DNA from: Bacilli bacterium
GTDB taxonomy: Bacteria; Bacillota_I; Bacilli_A; RFN20; CAG-826
Direction of reading: 5' to 3'
NCBI GenBank assembly: GCA_024408655.1
Contig: JAKSUV010000001.1
Coordinates: 69,544-133,543 of the forward strand
Length of the DNA stretch: 64,000 nucleotides
Position numbers and translations under genes: made by a program
Shown: positions 17,380-26,601 of the stretch, piece by piece
Numbering within the stretch: position 1 is the first letter of the stretch
Layout: each line of letters starts with the position of its first letter
The notes under the pieces: generated by a model
The model's database searches: none
What the model saw: the letters and a program-made list of their open reading frames with translations, nothing else
Told to the model about the DNA's origin: nothing

Positions 17380-18678
17380 ATGAAACATTTTAGAAAAATA
17401 TTTATGGCCGCTACTATGGTCTTAACTTTAGGCGCAACTATAAGTTGTAACAAGAGTGAGCCTTTTAAAGCGGGAACGCCATACACAATCGTAGCGTTTG
17501 ATAACGTACAAGGTGATGTGAAGTTTGATTGCGAAGGTGAACCGACTGTTTATTGGAATAATTTAGAGGAAGCTAGTTCTGAAAAGTCTCATTATTTTAA
17601 TGAAATAACTGATGCTTATGTTGTCATCGGAGGAAAAATCAGTAAATTATGGTTTTGTAATCAAGATGGCGAACCGTTGGCGCTAGCTAACGAAAAAATG
17701 ATAGCGATAACGTTGTCAAATACCATCACTAGCATTCCGAAAAAAGCCTTTAGTAATATTGATTTACATACGGCGTATATTCCGTCTAGTGTAAAACAAG
17801 TTGGCGAAAATGCATTTTTCCCACTCACTCCATCTGCATTTTATTGTGAGGCGGCATCTCGCCCTAATGGTTGGGCAGATAATTGGTGCACAGTTAAAGA
17901 CTTTAGTAATCTAGTTAATTGGGGCTTTAGTTATTATGTTACAGAGGATGGAATGCTTTTTACCTTATCTAATGATAAGAATGCCTATTATGAAGGAAAT
18001 CTTTATTTTGAAACGCCCAGCGTACCTACTATCGAAATACCTGAAACCATTAATGTCAATAACACTATATTTCGAGTCGTTGGTATTCAAAGCGCTGGCT
18101 ATATTGTAAATGACGTTATTGAAAAAATAACCCTCCCTAAGACTATTACCTATATTTCGTCATCAGCCTTTGATGGTTGTAGAGAATTAAAGGAGATTAA
18201 GTTTGCCGATAAGTATAATAATTTACACATAGGTAGTGAGGTCTTTGATGGTTGTGAGAATCTTGAAAGTGTGACTTTACCGGAAGGGCTAACAAAAATT
18301 TCGTCGAATTTATTTTATAATTGCGCGAGAATAAAATTCGTTAAAATTCCTAGCAGTGTTAAAACAGTTGGTGAGGATATCTTTAAATTTTCTTGTGCCT
18401 ATGTAGAACAGGGGCTAACAGTTGATCTTACTGCTTACACAGACGCTAACAGTATTGCTAATTGTGACCAAAATGTTCTTAGCGCGTGTCTTGCTAGCAA
18501 CGACAGTGGTGGAGTAATTTTTAAAATTGATTCTAACTTGGAAGAAAAAAATTTCACTGATAAAGGATGGCCAGAAACTTTTGACCCAGGGGTAGAACCT
18601 TCTCCAATAAAGGTTACTTGGGTAGAAGTGCCAAAGCCAGAAGATATCAAAGATAGTTTTGACAAAAACGCAAAATAA
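17380..18678 (+). CDS. Lipoprotein with BspA-type leucine-rich repeats
   Basis: I start at 17380 (after AGAGG at 17369-17373) because the signal peptide begins there; the frame open from 17326 adds a non-signal extension. The 432-residue protein has lipobox TISC (Cys 22). A first LRR block (ITSIPKKAFSNIDLHTAYIPSS) is at about 115-145 and a second (YISSSAFDGCRELKEIKF, EVFDGCENLESVTLPEG, SNLFYNCARIKFVKIPSS) at about 255-335. This LRR_5 pattern is common in gut-bacterial surface proteins. Its ligand is unknown. Confidence 0.85.
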   Translation: MKHFRKIFMAATMVLTLGATISCNKSEPFKAGTPYTIVAFDNVQGDVKFDCEGEPTVYWNNLEEASSEKSHYFNEITDAYVVIGGKISKLWFCNQDGEPLALANEKMIAITLSNTITSIPKKAFSNIDLHTAYIPSSVKQVGENAFFPLTPSAFYCEAASRPNGWADNWCTVKDFSNLVNWGFSYYVTEDGMLFTLSNDKNAYYEGNLYFETPSVPTIEIPETINVNNTIFRVVGIQSAGYIVNDVIEKITLPKTITYISSSAFDGCRELKEIKFADKYNNLHIGSEVFDGCENLESVTLPEGLTKISSNLFYNCARIKFVKIPSSVKTVGEDIFKFSCAYVEQGLTVDLTAYTDANSIANCDQNVLSACLASNDSGGVIFKIDSNLEEKNFTDKGWPETFDPGVEPSPIKVTWVEVPKPEDIKDSFDKNAK

Positions 18679-18717
18679 TGTAATATAAAGTTAACTACAA
18701 GTAACGGAGGTTATTGT

Positions 18718-19995
18718 ATGAAAAAGAAAAATTTGAAAAAAATTAGCCTTGCGTGTGCCGTTTTGGTTGCTCCTGGTATTTTAGCGGGTTGTAAGTCTAG
18801 CGTGAGCGCCAAAGCGCCTGTTGTTAACATAGTTGACAATGGCAACGAAGACTATGAATTAGCAAAAGAATTTTATAATAGTCAAATTGCTCTTTTAACT
18901 GATGATTGCGCTTTAAGTACCATTAAAGTGGTTGAGGGAAACCTTGAGGCGTTTAAAGATCGTTGCCCTGGTGCGGCCAAAAAATTAATTGGTCCACTCA
19001 ATTTACAGATGGCGTTAGACCACGCTAATGCCCTTTTCTTAGAAGATGTAGCAAATGCTAGTGAGATTGCTAAAAAATATCGCGTGGATGGATTTGAAAA
19101 ACAAATTACAAATCAGGATGCTTTTAACAATAAATTTAACAATCTTATGGAATTTTATAACGAATATAAAGCAAATGTTCGTACTAAAAAATTATTATCG
19201 AGAGAAGGCTTTGATAATTATAATGTTCCAGAGGTTGATAATTTCTGGAGTGCAGCCAAAGCGTTAGTATTAAAATACGATACGGAAGCAACAACCAACG
19301 CTAATAATTTTATCAAGTTTGCAAGCCAAATTAATGCTGACAATTTTGACTATAATAATCAAAGGCAGTGTCAAATTTTATCATCGCTTAAGCATTGGCT
19401 AGATTTACACACCTTTGGGCGTTGTTCTCGACACGCACATCCGCTTTATGTTATTGATGTTGAAACAACAAAAAAGATTGATGAAATGTATTCTCTTTAT
19501 GGTGGCAAATTAAAATATAATTTAACCTTAGCGCCATATTTTTCAAATGACGCAACAGATTTAGCTGAACATGATGATAGCAAAGTTTATCTAAACGATG
19601 TAAATGGGTTACCATTTTTAGGCATCAAAGGAAAAACGGTAACAGGACTTCCTACTAATTACTATGTTACGCTTCTTACCATTACTGGCGATGAATTTAA
19701 AAAGATATGGAATCCTGATATATATACATCAATAGACTTTACTGTACACCCACATGAGATTGCTCCGCTCATATATGATGCCTGCAGCATTCTTCTTAAG
19801 AAACGCAACGCTAAGACAGGTGAGTGGGATGATGCATTATTATATGCTGGGATGGCTGAAAAATGGTACTCATTAACTTTAGATGCGAATTTCCTTAGCA
19901 ATTGCGATGGCATTTCAATATGTTCACCATCAAGTTACAGGCCTGAAGTACCACTAAACGTTGAAATTGGTGCCATCTTCTCTAGACGTAAGTAA
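18718..19995 (+). CDS. Lipoprotein, unknown function
   Basis: A 425-residue protein with a basic start, hydrophobic core and lipobox LAGC (Cys 24). Residues 40-250 look largely helical and later parts are mixed. No domain is recognised. AACGGAGG lies 6 nt before the ATG. It follows the LRR lipoprotein by 39 bp and probably shares its transcript, which ends at the terminator at 20014. It does not look like a solute-binding protein with a nearby transporter. Confidence 0.75.
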   Translation: MKKKNLKKISLACAVLVAPGILAGCKSSVSAKAPVVNIVDNGNEDYELAKEFYNSQIALLTDDCALSTIKVVEGNLEAFKDRCPGAAKKLIGPLNLQMALDHANALFLEDVANASEIAKKYRVDGFEKQITNQDAFNNKFNNLMEFYNEYKANVRTKKLLSREGFDNYNVPEVDNFWSAAKALVLKYDTEATTNANNFIKFASQINADNFDYNNQRQCQILSSLKHWLDLHTFGRCSRHAHPLYVIDVETTKKIDEMYSLYGGKLKYNLTLAPYFSNDATDLAEHDDSKVYLNDVNGLPFLGIKGKTVTGLPTNYYVTLLTITGDEFKKIWNPDIYTSIDFTVHPHEIAPLIYDACSILLKKRNAKTGEWDDALLYAGMAEKWYSLTLDANFLSNCDGISICSPSSYRPEVPLNVEIGAIFSRRK

Positions 19996-20013
19996 TAACT
20001 CTAGCAAAATAAT

Positions 20014-20044
20014 AAAACCGGAAGCCCATAACTTCCGGTTTTTT
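20014..20044 (+). terminator. Intrinsic terminator
   Basis: Perfect 9-bp arms AACCGGAAG (20016-20024) and CTTCCGGTT (20032-20040) are followed by TTTT. It ends the lipoprotein pair 17380-19995. Confidence 0.93.
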
Positions 20045-20046
20045 AA

Positions 20047-20329
20047 ATCGCAAGACTCATTGCTTTATAGTCAACCACTTGGCCAACCATTAACCATCGC
20101 AGTTGTTGGAACATCGCTGATGATTTCAATTTAGTTTTAGGATATTGAACATCCGAGTTAAGCCGATCAATATACATCAGTTTAAGTGATTACAACCGTG
20201 GTGGGATTCAATTCCCCGGTGATCACTTTCTAATAAAACATCGGCGACAATCTTCGCGTCGTCTTCAGGAACACCGACTATCGCGCATAAAGTTAGTGTG
20301 GTTTCCCAATCTAATATCATTTTAGGTAT
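20047..20329 (-). pseudogene. Decayed 5' fragment of the Ldh_2-type dehydrogenase gene
   Basis: The sequence aligns by eye with 16996-17298, the first about 100 codons of the dehydrogenase, in the same orientation. Shared blocks include TCAATATACAT, GATTCAATTCCCCGG, CACTTTCTAATAAAACATCG, ACAATCTT.GCGTC and CCAATCTAATAT. The start codon is mutated (ATG to ATA) and several indels break the frame. No remainder of the gene follows: the fragment ends at the terminator of the lipoprotein gene. With the intact gene it brackets the two lipoprotein genes. Confidence 0.85.
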
Positions 20330-20418
20330 AACTCATCCTCCAAGTTATCGTTGATATTGTAAACTAAATATAAGTATGATTTATCTAAAAGATAAAAAAT
20401 ACGATATAATTATTATAT

Positions 20419-21549
20419 ATGAAGATCGCACGACTCTTAGCCTTAGCAAGTGTTGGTCTATTTTCCTTATCGAGTTGCGCCCATCATACCCATTATGAGG
20501 TTAAGGATTATTACATTGATTTAGATTGGGAAAATACAAGTGAGCCGTTTAACATTTTGCAGCTTTCCGACTTGCACATATCAAGTCTTACTGATAACGA
20601 AAAAGAATATAAATTTATTAAAGAAACAGTTGATCAAGCTAGAAAAAAATTTAACAATCAAATCGATTTAATTGTCATTACGGGTGATTTATTTACTTTC
20701 GCTAGTAAGCAAGTGGCGCGCGACACTTTTGCCTTCTTCGATAGTCTTAAGATTCCTTGGGCACCCACTTGGGGAAACCACGATGAACAAAATTATTATT
20801 CCGTCGATTGGCTAACTGGTTATCTTAATGATTTAAATAAGAAACGGAAAACTGATGGTAGTTCTTATTGTGTCTTCCGTGATTTACAAGATGATGATAT
20901 GTACGGAAATGCGAATTATGTCATTAACTTGGAACGTATGGGTTCGGTTGCCGCTCAATTATTTATCTTTGATAGTAATCGTTATAACTACGGTGAATAT
21001 TTTGGCTATGACTATATTCATAGTGACCAAGTCGATTGGTATGAACGCATTGCGATGCAAGAAAACATTAGTCGAGGTTATTACCTCCCTTCGTTAGCTT
21101 TCTTTCACATTCCTTTCCCAGAGTTCGAAGAGGCTTACCAATTCGCTAAAAAAGGCGAACAGCCACAAGATTGTGAATTTATCACTGATGCAAGTGGAGT
21201 AGTGCGTGATAAACACGATTCCCCAACTTCGACCGGCGATCCTAAACTTAACACTCATTTATTTAATAAGATGCGCCATTATAACACACAAGGTGTTTTT
21301 GTTGGGCATAATCACACAAGTAATTATTGTGTAGAGATCTCTACTGAGGCAGATTTTGCTGATTCCCAAGATGCTGATAACTCTATTCAATTGTGTTTTG
21401 GTTACAAAGGAACTGATAGTGTTTACTATGATCCGGATATGCTCGGTGGGCAAGTAATTAGTATCACATTGGAGGACGGTGATAAGGAAAATCTTAACAT
21501 CGATATTACTTCTATCTTGCATCAATTCCCTAGTAAGGAGAGCGTATGA
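20419..21549 (+). CDS. Calcineurin-like metallophosphoesterase lipoprotein
   Basis: This 376-residue protein has a lipobox (LSSC, Cys 20), so the enzyme is probably anchored outside the cell. All family metal motifs are present: SDLH (Asp51, His53), TGDLF (Asp90), GNHDE (Asn120-His121), FFHIPF and GHNH near 290. The substrate (nucleotide, phosphodiester or phospholipid-type) cannot be named. TATAAT at 20405-20410 lies 8 nt before the ATG, so the mRNA is probably leaderless. It overlaps the next membrane gene by ATGA, so the two likely work together. Confidence 0.9.
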   Translation: MKIARLLALASVGLFSLSSCAHHTHYEVKDYYIDLDWENTSEPFNILQLSDLHISSLTDNEKEYKFIKETVDQARKKFNNQIDLIVITGDLFTFASKQVARDTFAFFDSLKIPWAPTWGNHDEQNYYSVDWLTGYLNDLNKKRKTDGSSYCVFRDLQDDDMYGNANYVINLERMGSVAAQLFIFDSNRYNYGEYFGYDYIHSDQVDWYERIAMQENISRGYYLPSLAFFHIPFPEFEEAYQFAKKGEQPQDCEFITDASGVVRDKHDSPTSTGDPKLNTHLFNKMRHYNTQGVFVGHNHTSNYCVEISTEADFADSQDADNSIQLCFGYKGTDSVYYDPDMLGGQVISITLEDGDKENLNIDITSILHQFPSKESV

Positions 21550-22466
21550 AAAGTCGTTTAAAAACTCTCCTTATTCTTGTAGGTATAGCGCTAGTGGGTT
21601 CATTTATTAACTTCTACGGGGTTAATTTAGTGATGAACGCGATTGCCAACAAAGAGACGGAACATTTCTTCCTTGGTTTCTTTACGGCTTTCCCAATGTT
21701 TTTTGCTGCTTTAAGTTTTGTTCTAGCCACAATTTATGTCTTAAGACTATATCTACACCCAACACATAAAAAGAAACAAACCATGGTGTATGGCATTATC
21801 CTAGCGAGTTTCTCTTTCTTAGGCATTCTCTTTGTGATTTTATCAGGCACAGTGGTCTACCACAGTATGGTTAAACCTTATCCTTTTGCTGGCTACCACA
21901 TTCTTTGTTTAATTTGGCATATCCTAACTTTAGCGTTAGGTCTATTAATGATTTTCTATATTCCTAAGAAGATTAAAGACCCCGATATTATTCTTAGTCA
22001 TTTAGATATTAAACGGACATTAATCTCAATTTTATTAGCCTTTACTATTTTCTACGCTTATAACCGTTTTGGCGCTTTCTTATGGTCGCCAACCTATATC
22101 TCTTGGCTAACTTTAAGCGATACTTATCCGTTCTATCTATCCTTACTCTTATTAATTGGATTATTGTTACACATGCTCTTCTATACCCTTAATTATTATA
22201 AGGAACACTCAATTGGCGGAATTGCTATTTCAAGTGCTTTAATTGTTTTATCTTTATTCTTCTTTGTCCAAATCATCGTGCGGGGGCAAGAAGATCCCGC
22301 TTTTGTGGCAGCGATTTCGCCCGCCGTCCCAATCGAAAGACTTTTAGCGTTCCCTTACGATACGATTCTTAACGCGGTGATGGTCATTGCCTTAGGTGCG
22401 TTTACTTTAAATCACTCCATCCTCTTCAAACGGTTAAAAGACGAAGAAGTGAGAAAATATTCTTAA
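21546..22466 (+). CDS. Polytopic membrane protein coupled to the phosphoesterase
   Basis: A 306-residue protein with about eight hydrophobic segments spread over its length and short loops. Its start codon overlaps the stop of the phosphoesterase gene (ATGA), a hallmark of translational coupling. I recognise no family. It may transport or present the substrate or product of the phosphoesterase. Confidence 0.75.
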   Translation: MKSRLKTLLILVGIALVGSFINFYGVNLVMNAIANKETEHFFLGFFTAFPMFFAALSFVLATIYVLRLYLHPTHKKKQTMVYGIILASFSFLGILFVILSGTVVYHSMVKPYPFAGYHILCLIWHILTLALGLLMIFYIPKKIKDPDIILSHLDIKRTLISILLAFTIFYAYNRFGAFLWSPTYISWLTLSDTYPFYLSLLLLIGLLLHMLFYTLNYYKEHSIGGIAISSALIVLSLFFFVQIIVRGQEDPAFVAAISPAVPIERLLAFPYDTILNAVMVIALGAFTLNHSILFKRLKDEEVRKYS

Positions 22467-22506
22467 TCCATAAAAGCAAAAACTTGGACACTGTCTAAAG
22501 AAAAAA

Positions 22507-22521
22507 TGCGATAACATCGCA
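22507..22521 (+). promoter_or_regulatory. Short palindrome upstream of nrdD
   Basis: TGCGAT-AAC-ATCGCA is a perfect 6-bp inverted repeat about 100 bp upstream of nrdD. It could be a regulator site or a weak terminator-like hairpin for the upstream gene. It does not match the NrdR box layout. A -10-like TAAAAT at 22583-22588 and AAGGAGGA at 22603-22610 follow. Confidence 0.35.
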
Positions 22522-22617
22522 AATGTAAAAAATTTTCAGAAAATCGTGAGCATTTTTGACACGCGTAAAGATAAACATAAGGTAAAATGTAAAAACCCAA
22601 ATAAGGAGGAATTATTC

Positions 22618-25008
22618 ATGGACAAAATCTTAAAATGTAAACGCCGGGATGGCGAAATTGTTGCCTTCAAGATTAAAAAGATTGGAGATGCGATTACCAA
22701 AGCCTTTGATGCAACTAACACGACTTATAACGATGACATTATCAATATGCTTGCCCTTCGGGCAACCAGTAACTTCAACAAGAAGGTGAAGAATGGTGTC
22801 ATCGCGGTTGAAGATATTCAAGACGCGGTTGAAGTTGCCTTAATTCAATCGGGTTATGTTGATGTCGCAAGAGCCTATATTAAATACCGGGGTCGCCACG
22901 AGACGATGCGGCAAATTGATGCGACCACTTTAGACTACGCTTCAACGGTTGATCAATATTTAAAAATTAATGACTGGCGCGTGAAAGAAAATAGCACTGT
23001 AACTTATAGTGTTGGTGGTTTAATTCTTTCTAATTCAGGCGCGGTGACCGCGAACTACTGGTTAACCCAAGTTTATGATAAGGAAATTGGTGATGCGCAT
23101 AAGAACGCCGATATCCATATCCACGACTTAAGTATGTTAACTGGCTATTGTGCAGGTTGGTCACTTAAACAATTAATCCAAGAAGGTTTAGGTGGTATCG
23201 GTGGTAAGATTACCTCTTCCCCAGCGAATCACTTATCGACCTTATGTAACCAAATGGTGAACTTCTTAGGTATCATGCAAAACGAATGGGCGGGCGCTCA
23301 AGCGTTTAGTAGTTTTGATACTTATCTCGCTCCGTTTGTGAAAGTTGATAACTTAAACTATAAACAGGTAAAACAATGTATTCAAAGCTTTATCTATGGC
23401 GTCAATACGCCGAGTAGATGGGGGACCCAAGCACCTTTCACTAACGTTACCCTTGACTGGGTTGTGCCAAACGATATGGCAGAATTAAATGCCTTAGTGG
23501 GTGGTAAAGAGATGCCCTTTAAATATAAGGATTGTAAGAAAGAGATGGCGATGGTCAACAAAGCCTTCATGGAAATTATGATTGAAGGTGATGCGAATGG
23601 CCGTGGTTTCCAATACCCAATTCCAACCTATTCGATTACGAAGAACTTTGATTGGTCGGAAACCGAGAATAATAAACTCTTATTTGAAATGACCGCTAAA
23701 TACGGGATTCCTTATTTCTCTAACTATATTAATAGTGATATGGAACCAACCGATGTAAGAAGTATGTGCTGTCGCTTACGGCTTGACTTAAGAGAGTTAA
23801 GAAAGAAGAGTGGTGGCTACTTTGGTAGCGGTGAATCCACCGGTTCAATCGGTGTTGTGACTATCAATATGCCACGGATTGCTTTCTTAGCGACCGATGA
23901 AAAAGACTTCTATCAACGCTTAACCCACATTATGGATTTAAGTGCGAGAAGCTTAAAAGTGAAACGGGAATTTATTACTCGTTGCTTAAATGGTGGTCTA
24001 TATCCATACACCAAACGTTACTTAGGTACCTTCAGTAATCACTTCTCCACTATTGGTTTAGTGGGTATGAACGAAGCGTGCTTAAACGCCCGTTGGATTA
24101 AAGCGGATTTAACCCACAAAGAAGCTCAAGACTTTACCATTAACGTCTTAAACTTCATGCGGGAAAAATTAAGTGACTATCAAGAAAAGTATGGTGACTT
24201 ATATAACCTTGAAGCCACACCCGCGGAATCCACTTGCTACCGCTTAGCAAAACACGATAAAGAAATTTATCCGGATATTATTACCGCGGCGGATAAGAGC
24301 AATATGCCTTATTACACTAATAGTAGCCATTTACCAGTTGGTTATACCGAAGATATCTTTAAAGCCCTTGATACCGAGGACCGTTTCCAAACCTTATATA
24401 CTTCAGGAACCGTCTTCCATAGTTTCTTAGGTCAAAAGATGCCAAGTTGGAAGAGCTGCATGAATTTAGTCAGAAAGATTGCCGAAAACTATCGCTTACC
24501 TTATTACACAATTAGTCCAACTTATTCTGTGTGCCCAGATCATGGTTACATCGAAGGCGAGAAGTTTAAGTGTCCAAAGTGTGGTAAAGCGACGGAAGTC
24601 TATTCCCGGATTACTGGTTACTATCGCCCCGTCCAAAACTGGAATGCTGGTAAGGTGGCCGAATTCCATTGCCGGAAGACCTACGATATTCCTAACTCCA
24701 AGCTTACTCATACTGGTCCATTAGCGGAATCTGATCGCGCCTTTAAAGGGATTAGCACAGCTAACCAACCATTAAAAGAATTACTCTTATTTACTTCACC
24801 GACTTGTCCAAACTGCAAGATGGCGAAGATGCTCCTTGATAAAGCGGGAGTGAAATATAAGAACATTGACGCGATGAAGAATAAAGATCAAACGACCGCG
24901 ATGGGTGTTTATAAAGCCCCCACCTTATTAGTGCCGAATAAGAAAGGTGCCTACGATCGTTACGATAACGCTTCCTTAATTAAGAAATACATAGAAGATA
25001 ACAAATAA
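22618..25008 (+). CDS. nrdD: Anaerobic ribonucleoside-triphosphate reductase with fused glutaredoxin
   Basis: AAGGAGGA before 22618 sets the start, giving 796 residues; the frame from 22546 is an upstream extension. It reduces NTPs to dNTPs without oxygen using a glycyl radical. An ATP-cone is at about 1-95, then the NrdD barrel. Near the C-terminus lie a zinc site (CPDHG, CPKCG) and the radical glycine loop RITGYYRP. The last 75 residues are a glutaredoxin-like domain with CPNC (SPTCPNCKMA) and the cis-Pro in YKAPTL. The fusion suggests an on-board thiol reductant. trxB follows with a TAATG overlap. Its activase gene nrdG is convergent rather than co-directional. Confidence 0.97.
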   Translation: MDKILKCKRRDGEIVAFKIKKIGDAITKAFDATNTTYNDDIINMLALRATSNFNKKVKNGVIAVEDIQDAVEVALIQSGYVDVARAYIKYRGRHETMRQIDATTLDYASTVDQYLKINDWRVKENSTVTYSVGGLILSNSGAVTANYWLTQVYDKEIGDAHKNADIHIHDLSMLTGYCAGWSLKQLIQEGLGGIGGKITSSPANHLSTLCNQMVNFLGIMQNEWAGAQAFSSFDTYLAPFVKVDNLNYKQVKQCIQSFIYGVNTPSRWGTQAPFTNVTLDWVVPNDMAELNALVGGKEMPFKYKDCKKEMAMVNKAFMEIMIEGDANGRGFQYPIPTYSITKNFDWSETENNKLLFEMTAKYGIPYFSNYINSDMEPTDVRSMCCRLRLDLRELRKKSGGYFGSGESTGSIGVVTINMPRIAFLATDEKDFYQRLTHIMDLSARSLKVKREFITRCLNGGLYPYTKRYLGTFSNHFSTIGLVGMNEACLNARWIKADLTHKEAQDFTINVLNFMREKLSDYQEKYGDLYNLEATPAESTCYRLAKHDKEIYPDIITAADKSNMPYYTNSSHLPVGYTEDIFKALDTEDRFQTLYTSGTVFHSFLGQKMPSWKSCMNLVRKIAENYRLPYYTISPTYSVCPDHGYIEGEKFKCPKCGKATEVYSRITGYYRPVQNWNAGKVAEFHCRKTYDIPNSKLTHTGPLAESDRAFKGISTANQPLKELLLFTSPTCPNCKMAKMLLDKAGVKYKNIDAMKNKDQTTAMGVYKAPTLLVPNKKGAYDRYDNASLIKKYIEDNK

Positions 25009-25907
25009 TGTTTGACACAATAATTATTGGTGGCGGACCAGGCGGTCTATCGGCAGCCCTAAACTTAAGACGGGCAGGAAGAAGTGTTTTAATCATCGAA
25101 AAAGAAGTTTTCGGTGGGCAAATCGCCAATTCCCCTCGGGTGGAGAATCTCCCCAGCATTAAAGAGATTAGTGGGGCGGATTTTGCTTCTCAGTTCTTTG
25201 ATCAAGTCACCGCTTTAGGCGCGGAGTTTGAACTCGAAGAAGTGCTTAAGGTGGAAAAAGATGGTAAGAACTTTAAAGTCAAAACGAATTATAACGAGTA
25301 TGAGGCTCGTAGTATTGTAATTGCTACAGGTGTCAAACACCGGAAGTTTAATATTCCTAACGAAGATGAATTAACCGGAAAAGGTATTAGCTTCTGTGCG
25401 GTGTGCGATGGCGCGTTTTATAAGGGCGAAGATGTGTGTTTAATTGGGGATGCGAATACCGCGCTTCAATACGCATTATTACTCGCTAATGATTGTAAGA
25501 CTGTTTATCTATACACGCTCTTTGATAAATTCTTTGCCGATAAAATTTTGGTAGATCGAATTTTAGAGAGAAAGAATATTGTGATTAAACATTGCTTATC
25601 ACTCAAAGAGATTGTGGGGAAGGATAAACTTGAGAAGTTAATCTTTACTAACACCAAAACTAAACAAGACGAAGAATTAGTGGTCAAAGGTTGCTTCATC
25701 GCGATTGGCCAAGTACCTTGTAGCGATGCCTTTAAAGACTTAGTCAAAATGAATAAAGGCTTTGTGACAGTTAACGAAATGATGGAGACTTCCACTCCTG
25801 GCGTTTACGCAGTCGGCGATTGTACCGATAAAAAAATGCGACAAGTTGTTACCGCGGTAAACGATGGTAGCATTGCCGCATATTGTATTAATAACTATCT
25901 TGGCTAG
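25008..25907 (+). CDS. trxB: Thioredoxin reductase-type flavoprotein
   Basis: A 299-residue FAD/NAD(P)H-dependent disulfide reductase with an FAD loop GGGPGG at about 7-12, redox CAVC (CAVCDGAFYKG), a second nucleotide loop (IGDANTALQYA) that departs from the standard GGGxxA, and a C-terminal YAVGDCT FAD motif. The altered second loop may change NAD(P)H preference. It starts within the nrdD stop (TAATG), so it is translated with the reductase and plausibly reduces NrdD's glutaredoxin domain or active-site cysteines. Confidence 0.93.
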   Translation: MFDTIIIGGGPGGLSAALNLRRAGRSVLIIEKEVFGGQIANSPRVENLPSIKEISGADFASQFFDQVTALGAEFELEEVLKVEKDGKNFKVKTNYNEYEARSIVIATGVKHRKFNIPNEDELTGKGISFCAVCDGAFYKGEDVCLIGDANTALQYALLLANDCKTVYLYTLFDKFFADKILVDRILERKNIVIKHCLSLKEIVGKDKLEKLIFTNTKTKQDEELVVKGCFIAIGQVPCSDAFKDLVKMNKGFVTVNEMMETSTPGVYAVGDCTDKKMRQVVTAVNDGSIAAYCINNYLG

Positions 25908-26599
25908 TAGCCACGGATCATGACATTCGTGCCCGGGAGTAATTCCTGGGCTTTTTTAACGAAAGTAGTGATTTCTTCCTCACTAATCTCGTGGAAACCA
26001 TGCTCGATACACCCTTCACGGTCTTTATAATGTTGAAAAACGTATTTTGGGCAGCCTTTAATGTGTTTAGCGATGTCGATAATATCGTTTAAGGTGTGAA
26101 ATTCCTTAATTATCGTGGTTCTAAACTCATAAGGGAAGGAATGGCTCAGTAGATAACTAATTGAGGTGTTCAGTGCCTCTAACGCGACGTTTTTAACACC
26201 GGCGGTCTCCGCGTACTTATCCCAGGAGTTTTTAATATCAATCGCGACATAATCAATCAATTTATCTTCGATAAGGCTAATTAAGAGTTTAGGATTCGTT
26301 CCGTTGGTGTCTAATTTCACTAAATAGCCCATCGCTTTAATTTCTTTAATCTTTTCGACAATATCTGGGTGGATTAAAGGCTCACCACCAGTAATGACAA
26401 CCGCGTCAATCTTCTTTTGGTGGTCTTTTAAGATTTGTTTAATCTCTTCCCAAGGGATAATGGGGTTTGCTTGATTTAATACGAGTGAAGCGTTGTGACA
26501 AAACGGACAACGAAAATTACAACCTTCGGTAAATAAAACGATGCTTAAGTAATCATCAAAGTCCACAAGGGACATTTTATCAATGCCAACGAAATCCAT
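25904..26599 (-). CDS. nrdG: Anaerobic NrdD activase, radical SAM
   Basis: A 231-residue radical SAM enzyme with the cluster motif CNFRCPFC near residues 27-34, GGEPL for SAM binding, and LDTNG. It makes the glycyl radical on NrdD. It begins 2 nt after the oppA stop on the minus strand, so it is the last gene of the opp operon. It converges on trxB with a 4-nt overlap. This split arrangement of nrdD and nrdG is unusual. It resembles the longer NrdG type with extra C-terminal residues. Confidence 0.93.
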   Translation of the reverse strand: MDFVGIDKMSLVDFDDYLSIVLFTEGCNFRCPFCHNASLVLNQANPIIPWEEIKQILKDHQKKIDAVVITGGEPLIHPDIVEKIKEIKAMGYLVKLDTNGTNPKLLISLIEDKLIDYVAIDIKNSWDKYAETAGVKNVALEALNTSISYLLSHSFPYEFRTTIIKEFHTLNDIIDIAKHIKGCPKYVFQHYKDREGCIEHGFHEISEEEITTFVKKAQELLPGTNVMIRGY

Positions 26600-26601
26600 T
26601 G

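Noticed and set aside
22546-22617. N-terminal extension of NrdD from the earlier ATG
   Set aside because: The strong ribosome site AAGGAGGA precedes 22618, and the ATP-cone starts there; the extension is basic and unrelated.
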